A DNA stretch of 16,807 nucleotides from NCBI GenBank assembly GCA_934631055.1, contig CAKTXP010000033.1:1-16807 (forward strand), read 5' to 3'. Within the stretch, counting starts at the first letter, position 1, and each line of letters opens with the position of its first letter. The notes beneath the pieces were generated by a model. It saw nothing but the letters and a program-made list of their open reading frames with translations, searched no databases and was not told the DNA's origin. The position numbers and the translations under genes were made by a program. Shown here in pieces: positions 13,729 to 16,807 of this stretch. This DNA is from an uncultured Clostridia bacterium. Lineage in GTDB: Bacteria > Bacillota > Clostridia > Christensenellales > Aristaeellaceae.

Positions 13729-13774
13729 TTGAGGGCGCTGCCCTCAAACTCCCGGCAGGAACCTGAGGTTCCTG
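13729..13774. repeat. Two tandem perfect hairpins in the lysR leader (REP-like, copy 2)
   Basis: TTGAGGGC-gct-GCCCTCAA (13729-13747) and CAGGAACC-tga-GGTTCCTG (13756-13774) are perfect 8-bp stems with 3-base loops. They fall within the predicted lysR leader RNA (from about 13797 to 13701). The first resembles the element at 8715-8730 including the CCC-rich 3' flank, so it may be a dispersed repeat. Confidence 0.55.
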
Positions 13775-13803
13775 TACTTCCCGATTTGATTTACGACAGC
13801 CCC

Positions 13804-13832
13804 ATTCTACCACCCTCTTCCCCTGATTTCAA
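13804..13832 (-). promoter_or_regulatory. Sigma-A promoter of the LysR gene
   Basis: Minus strand TTGAAA (complement of 13827-13832), 17 bases, TAGAAT (complement of 13804-13809): five of six matches in each box. The transcript would start near 13797 and carry a leader of about 95 bases. Confidence 0.65.
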
Positions 13833-13840
13833 CCCGTTTC

Positions 13841-13855
13841 ATAGTTTTATCCTAT
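13841..13855. promoter_or_regulatory. Candidate LysR-binding box (T-N11-A)
   Basis: ATAG-N7-CTAT is a 15-bp interrupted dyad with the T-N11-A pattern known for LysR regulators. Its centre is about 66 bases upstream of the predicted metN transcription start, the classical recognition-site position, and about 51 bases upstream of the lysR start. Confidence 0.5.
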
Positions 13856-13878
13856 GGCTAATCATACGATATCTGTGT

Positions 13879-13907
13879 TTGCCTATGCGCCCAAGTTCGT
13901 ATATAAT
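13879..13907 (+). promoter_or_regulatory. Sigma-A promoter of metNIQ
   Basis: TTGCCT (13879-13884), 17 bases, TATAAT (13902-13907), with a perfect -10. Transcription would start near 13914, about 57 bases before the TTG start of metN. Confidence 0.7.
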
Positions 13908-13926
13908 ACTCCTTGTCACCGGGAAA

Positions 13927-13952
13927 CGGTACAAAACCATGGTTTACAACCG
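13927..13952. promoter_or_regulatory. 26-bp interrupted palindrome in the metN leader
   Basis: CGGT-ACA-AAACCATGGTTT-ACA-ACCG: outer 4-bp arms, a non-matching ACA on each side, and a perfect 12-bp palindrome in the middle. It sits just after the predicted transcription start and ends 3 bases before the Shine-Dalgarno region. It may be an operator or roadblock site; the very small loop makes an RNA role less likely. Confidence 0.45.
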
Positions 13953-13970
13953 CTGAAGGGAGTGCGCAAA

Positions 13971-14981
13971 TTGCCGCTCATCGAACTCAAACATATTACC
14001 AAGACCTTCAAGGGCAAAACGCAGACGGTCGATGCCCTCAAGGATATCAGCCTTGAGATCAATAAGGGCGATATCTTCGGTATCATCGGCATGTCCGGCG
14101 CGGGCAAATCGACGCTCGTGCGCTGCATCAACTATCTGGAAAGACCAACTTCGGGCAGCGTCGTCATCGACGGCGCGGATCTCTCCACGCTCAGCCCGAA
14201 GGCGCTGCGCCAGCTCCGCCAGCAGGTCTCCATGATCTTCCAGCATTTCAATCTGCTTTCCCAGCGCGATGTGCGCGGGAATATCGCCTTCGCGATGGAG
14301 ATTGCGGGCATGAAACGCCCGCAGATCGAAACGCGAATCGACGAACTGTTGGAGATCGTCGGCTTGACGGACAGACAGCATAATTACCCCAGCCAGCTTT
14401 CCGGTGGTCAGCAGCAGCGCGTCGCCATCGCCAGAGCCCTTGCCACGAACCCGAAGATCATCCTCTGCGACGAGGCGACCAGCGCACTCGACCCGACGAC
14501 GACCACCTCGATTCTCAACCTCCTGCGCGATATCAACCGCAAGATGGGCATTACCATCGTCATCATCACCCATGAAATGAGCGTCGTTGAAAGCACATGC
14601 ACCCATGTCGCCATCATCGACGACGGCAGGCTCGCCGAATGCGGCACGGTCGAATCCGTGTTCAGTCACCCGCAGTCCGATGCGGCAAAGAAGCTCATCT
14701 TCCGCACCACCGGCGCGGACGGCGGCGCAATGGGCGAGCGCATGATCCGTATCGTGTTTGAAGGCAATTCCGCCGACGAACCGGTCATTTCCGATCTGGC
14801 GATGCAGTGCCATGTCGCGGTCAATATCCGCTATGCCGATACCCGCGAGGTCAGCGGCAAGATGTTCGGTCAGATGATCCTCCAGCTTCCGGAAGACCAT
14901 CTCCAGCAGGAGAAAGCCATTTATTACCTGCAAAATAAGGGACTCCGCGTCGAGGAGGTGAACGGTCATGTCCATGGATAA
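13971..14981 (+). CDS. metN: Methionine ABC transporter, ATP-binding protein
   Basis: 336 residues; hydrolyses ATP to drive methionine import with MetI and MetQ. The TTG at 13971 is chosen: GAAGGGAG (13955-13962) lies 8 bases upstream, whereas the in-frame GTG at 13962 overlaps that site. Walker A GMSGAGKST (40-48), Q-loop Gln91 (FQHFNLLS), signature LSGGQ (143-147), Walker B IILCDE (163-168), H-loop His201 (ITHE). The C-terminal NIL domain (about 255-332), specific to methionine importers, binds methionine and inhibits transport when the pool is full, so feedback at the protein level is expected. The length matches MetN. It overlaps metI by 14 bases and is divergent from the LysR gene. Confidence 0.95.
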   Translation: MPLIELKHITKTFKGKTQTVDALKDISLEINKGDIFGIIGMSGAGKSTLVRCINYLERPTSGSVVIDGADLSTLSPKALRQLRQQVSMIFQHFNLLSQRDVRGNIAFAMEIAGMKRPQIETRIDELLEIVGLTDRQHNYPSQLSGGQQQRVAIARALATNPKIILCDEATSALDPTTTTSILNLLRDINRKMGITIVIITHEMSVVESTCTHVAIIDDGRLAECGTVESVFSHPQSDAAKKLIFRTTGADGGAMGERMIRIVFEGNSADEPVISDLAMQCHVAVNIRYADTREVSGKMFGQMILQLPEDHLQQEKAIYYLQNKGLRVEEVNGHVHG

Positions 14982-15633
14982 GCTCATTCCGCTCATGCTG
15001 GGCGGCATTCGGGATACGCTGTACATGACGACCGTCTCCACGCTGTTCGCGTATCTGCTCGGTCTCCCGCTCGCCATCGCGCTGGTTCTGACCGCGCCCG
15101 GCGGGCTCAAACCGCAGAAGATCGTCTACCGCCTGCTCGATACCGTAGTCAATATCTTCCGTTCCATTCCGTTCCTGATCCTGATGATCCTCGTCATCCC
15201 GATTACAAGAGCCATCGCCGGTAAGGCTTACGGCTCGACGGCGACCATCGTTCCTCTGGTCATCGCGGCTGCGCCGTATGTCGCCCGCATGATTGAGTCC
15301 TCGCTTCTGGAAGTCGATCCCGGGGTGATCGAAGCCGCTCAGTCCATGGGCGCAAACATCCCGACGATCATCTTTAAGGTGTTGATTCCGGAAGCGAAAA
15401 CCTCGCTGATTGTCGGCGCGACGATCTCCTGCGGAACGATACTCGGTTACAGCGCCATGTCCGGCGCCATCGGCGGCGGCGGTTTGGGACAGATCGCCAT
15501 CAGCTATGGCTATAACCGCTATCAGACCGATGTGCTGCTGGTCACCGTCGCCCTGCTCATCGTATTGATGCAGGTCATCCAGATCGTCGGTATGACCATC
15601 TCCCGTAAGACCGATAAGCGTATCCGGAACTAA
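14968..15633 (+). CDS. metI: Methionine ABC transporter, permease
   Basis: 221 residues, the inner-membrane channel of the MetNIQ importer, working as a dimer. ATG at 14968 with AGGAGG (14953-14958) 9 bases upstream, overlapping the end of metN; a second ATG at 14974 is possible but less well spaced. About five membrane segments lie at 16-42, 58-80, 91-112, 143-165 and 186-210. The EAA loop EAAQSMGANIPTIIFKVLIP (122-141), which docks onto MetN, is intact, and SGAIGGGGLG (165-174) is typical of MetI. The downstream gap to metQ is 156 bases and folds strongly, unlike the tight metN-metI join. Confidence 0.94.
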   Translation: MSMDKLIPLMLGGIRDTLYMTTVSTLFAYLLGLPLAIALVLTAPGGLKPQKIVYRLLDTVVNIFRSIPFLILMILVIPITRAIAGKAYGSTATIVPLVIAAAPYVARMIESSLLEVDPGVIEAAQSMGANIPTIIFKVLIPEAKTSLIVGATISCGTILGYSAMSGAIGGGGLGQIAISYGYNRYQTDVLLVTVALLIVLMQVIQIVGMTISRKTDKRIRN

Positions 15634-15660
15634 AAACACTTTTGAACTAAGCGATAGCGA

Positions 15661-15737
15661 CCGAAGGTTTCCAAAGGGCGATGCGCCAAACAGGCGCCGT
15701 AAACGTTCGGAAAGCCCTTTGGTCATGCCCGCAGGCA
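15661..15737 (+). ncRNA. Structured intercistronic RNA between metI and metQ
   Basis: Several complementary segments are seen: CCAAAGGGC (15671-15679) with GCCCTTTGG (15714-15722), 9 perfect pairs; an inner hairpin GCGCC-aaaca-GGCGC (15683-15697); CCGAA (15661-15665) with TTCGG (15706-15710), which crosses the 9-bp stem and so forms a pseudoknot or an alternative fold; and TGCC-cgca-GGCA (15726-15737). No T tract follows, so it is not a standard terminator. It could be an RNA stability or processing element raising metQ over metNI, a regulatory RNA, or a dispersed repeat. It does not match the S-box, SAM-II or SAM-III layouts as I know them. Confidence 0.45.
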
Positions 15738-15789
15738 CGAAATCCCTTTTAACAATGACAAAACACATATTAAAAAGGAGGAACCCACT

Positions 15790-16578
15790 ATGAAAAAGCT
15801 TCTTACTCTCGCTCTCTCCCTCGCCCTGACCGCCACGGTCGGCGTCGCCAGCGCTAATACCAAGCTCGTCGTCGGCGCGTCCGCCACCCCGCATGCCGAG
15901 ATTCTCGAAGCCGCCAAGCCTATCCTCTCCGAGAAAGGCATCGACCTCGAGATCGTCGTCTTTGACGATTATGTGCAGCCCAATCTCCAGCTTGAAGCCG
16001 GCGATCTGGACGCGAACTACTTCCAGCATCTCCCGTATCTGGAGAACTTTAATAACGATAACGGTACGCATCTGGTCAGCGCCGGCGCGGTACATTATGA
16101 GCCGATGGGTCTGTATGTGAATCCGGCGAAGGACATCACGCTTGACGCGATTCCGGACGGCGCAACCATCGCCATCCCGAACGACCCGACCAACGAAGCC
16201 CGTGCGCTGGGCGTGCTTGAGTTCAACGGACTGCTCACTCTGGAAGACACCAAGGATCAGAAGGCGACCATTCTGAACATCGCCGAGAATCCGCACAACT
16301 TCAACTTTGTCGAAGTCGAAGCCGCGCAGGTTCCGCGCACGTTGGCGGATGTTGAGCTGGGCGTCATCAATTCCAACTACGCGCTTCAGGCTGGCGTTGA
16401 CGTCGTTGGCACGCCGATCGCCTACGAAAGCACCGAGGTCGCCTATCCGAACATCATCGCTGTCCGCGAGGGCGACGACCGCGAGGAGCTGAAGACGCTG
16501 GTCGAAGTCCTTCAGAGCGATGAGATTGTCAGCTTCATCAACGAGACCTACAAGGGCGCCGTCGTTCCGACGAAGTAA
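15790..16578 (+). CDS. metQ: Methionine-binding protein of the MetNIQ importer, non-lipoprotein form
   Basis: 262 residues of the NlpA/MetQ family; captures methionine outside the membrane and delivers it to MetI. ATG at 15790 with AGGAGG (15776-15781) 8 bases upstream. Signal peptide MKKLLTLALSLALTATVGVASA (split around residues 1-22) with an A-S-A signal peptidase I site before Asn23. There is no lipobox cysteine, indeed no cysteine in the whole protein, whereas MetQ of Gram-positive bacteria is normally a lipoprotein. Family-like features include VGASATPHAEIL (28-39), the aromatic segment ANYFQHLPYL, AIPNDPTNEARAL and VINSNYAL. Specificity for methionine is supported by the adjacent metN NIL domain. 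A terminator follows at 16601. Confidence 0.93.
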   Translation: MKKLLTLALSLALTATVGVASANTKLVVGASATPHAEILEAAKPILSEKGIDLEIVVFDDYVQPNLQLEAGDLDANYFQHLPYLENFNNDNGTHLVSAGAVHYEPMGLYVNPAKDITLDAIPDGATIAIPNDPTNEARALGVLEFNGLLTLEDTKDQKATILNIAENPHNFNFVEVEAAQVPRTLADVELGVINSNYALQAGVDVVGTPIAYESTEVAYPNIIAVREGDDREELKTLVEVLQSDEIVSFINETYKGAVVPTK

Positions 16579-16600
16579 TCCGAATACAAACAAGCTGAGG

Positions 16601-16626
16601 GGCTGCACCGCGCAGCCTCTTTTTTT
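16601..16626 (+). terminator. Terminator of metNIQ
   Basis: GGCTGC (16601-16606) pairs with GCAGCC (16612-16617) and is extended by weak outer pairs, followed by seven T (16620-16626), 22 bases after the metQ stop. Confidence 0.8.
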
Positions 16627-16730
16627 GAGCAAATCCGCGTAAAAAACCTGCTAATGAAAATCAAGCCCTAAATCGAAGAAAATCAAAAGAAATTTTCAAG
16701 AACCAAAAAGTGTATACTGAATAAGCCTTG

Positions 16731-16807
16731 GAGACCGTCCCAAATTCTGTGTAAACCTCCAAAGCAAGGTGTAAAATAGAGACATCAAACAGGAGGGAAA
16801 ACAGATG
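16731..16807 (+). mobile_element. Probable left end of an IS256-family insertion sequence
   Basis: GAGACCGTCCCAAATTCTGT (from 16731) running on into GTAAAC resembles the terminal inverted repeat of IS256-family elements, whose ends carry a TGTGTAAA-type core. A second GTGTAAA occurs at 16770-16776. AGGAGGG (16791-16797) stands 7 bases before an ATG at 16805, the last three bases of the window, where the transposase gene would begin. The 16630-16730 stretch before it is AT-rich with no feature seen. The transposase itself and the right end lie outside, so this call rests on the repeat alone. Confidence 0.5.

Noticed and set aside
13702..13970. S-box or T-box leader before metN
   Set aside because: The conserved cores of these RNAs are not visible; the hairpins present are short perfect palindromes, mostly in the lysR leader.
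14851..16632. Minus-strand frame of 593 codons across metN, metI and metQ
   Set aside because: It spans three real genes and an intergenic gap, with shadow composition and no motif.

Overview
This window looks like chromosomal DNA of a member of the Clostridia (Bacillota), probably an uncultured or gut-type lineage. The evidence is strong AGGAGG ribosome binding sites, TTG, GTG and probable CTG starts, sigma-A promoters with 17-bp spacing, a Gram-positive-type DnaK ATPase domain lacking the proteobacterial insertion, and clostridial families (PF06541 membrane protein, DhaS-like TetR). The backbone is GC-rich by eye. Three stretches are clearly more AT-rich and look acquired: the left end (about 1-440), a restriction-modification island (about 4125-6437) and the right edge (from about 16630). 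No tRNA, rRNA or CRISPR array was seen.

Layout. (1) 1-550: AT-rich intergenic DNA with a possible gene tail and two terminators. (2) 551-4077: a divergent dnaK paralogue (minus strand) faces an ECF sigma factor and its membrane-anchored anti-sigma-like partner (plus strand). (3) 4319-6437: a three-gene restriction-modification operon with overlapping genes: small Cro/C1-type regulator, DNA cytosine-5 methyltransferase, PD-(D/E)XK endonuclease of the PmeII-like type. (4) 6558-9149, minus strand: an unknown 113-residue protein, a membrane-anchored alpha/beta hydrolase with Asp at the nucleophile position, and a coiled-coil protein with a PF06541 membrane domain. (5) 9348-12623, plus strand: a TetR regulator, then a radical SAM enzyme of unknown function two bases ahead of metK (S-adenosylmethionine synthetase). 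(6) 12775-16578: a LysR regulator divergent from metN-metI-metQ, a methionine ABC importer.

How it fits together. Regions 5 and 6 form a methionine/SAM supply block: MetNIQ imports methionine, MetK converts it to SAM, and the radical SAM enzyme in the metK operon consumes it. No SAM riboswitch (S-box) is visible before metK or metN. Control instead seems to run through a LysR box placed between divergent promoters and perhaps through a TetR-type dyad and a long terminator hairpin before the radical SAM gene. The points most worth a second look are the uncharacterised radical SAM enzyme and its leader, the Asp-nucleophile hydrolase, a MetQ without a lipoprotein cysteine, the altered DnaK, and a pseudoknot-capable RNA between metI and metQ. 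The window ends on the start codon of a gene inside what looks like the left end of an IS256-family insertion sequence.
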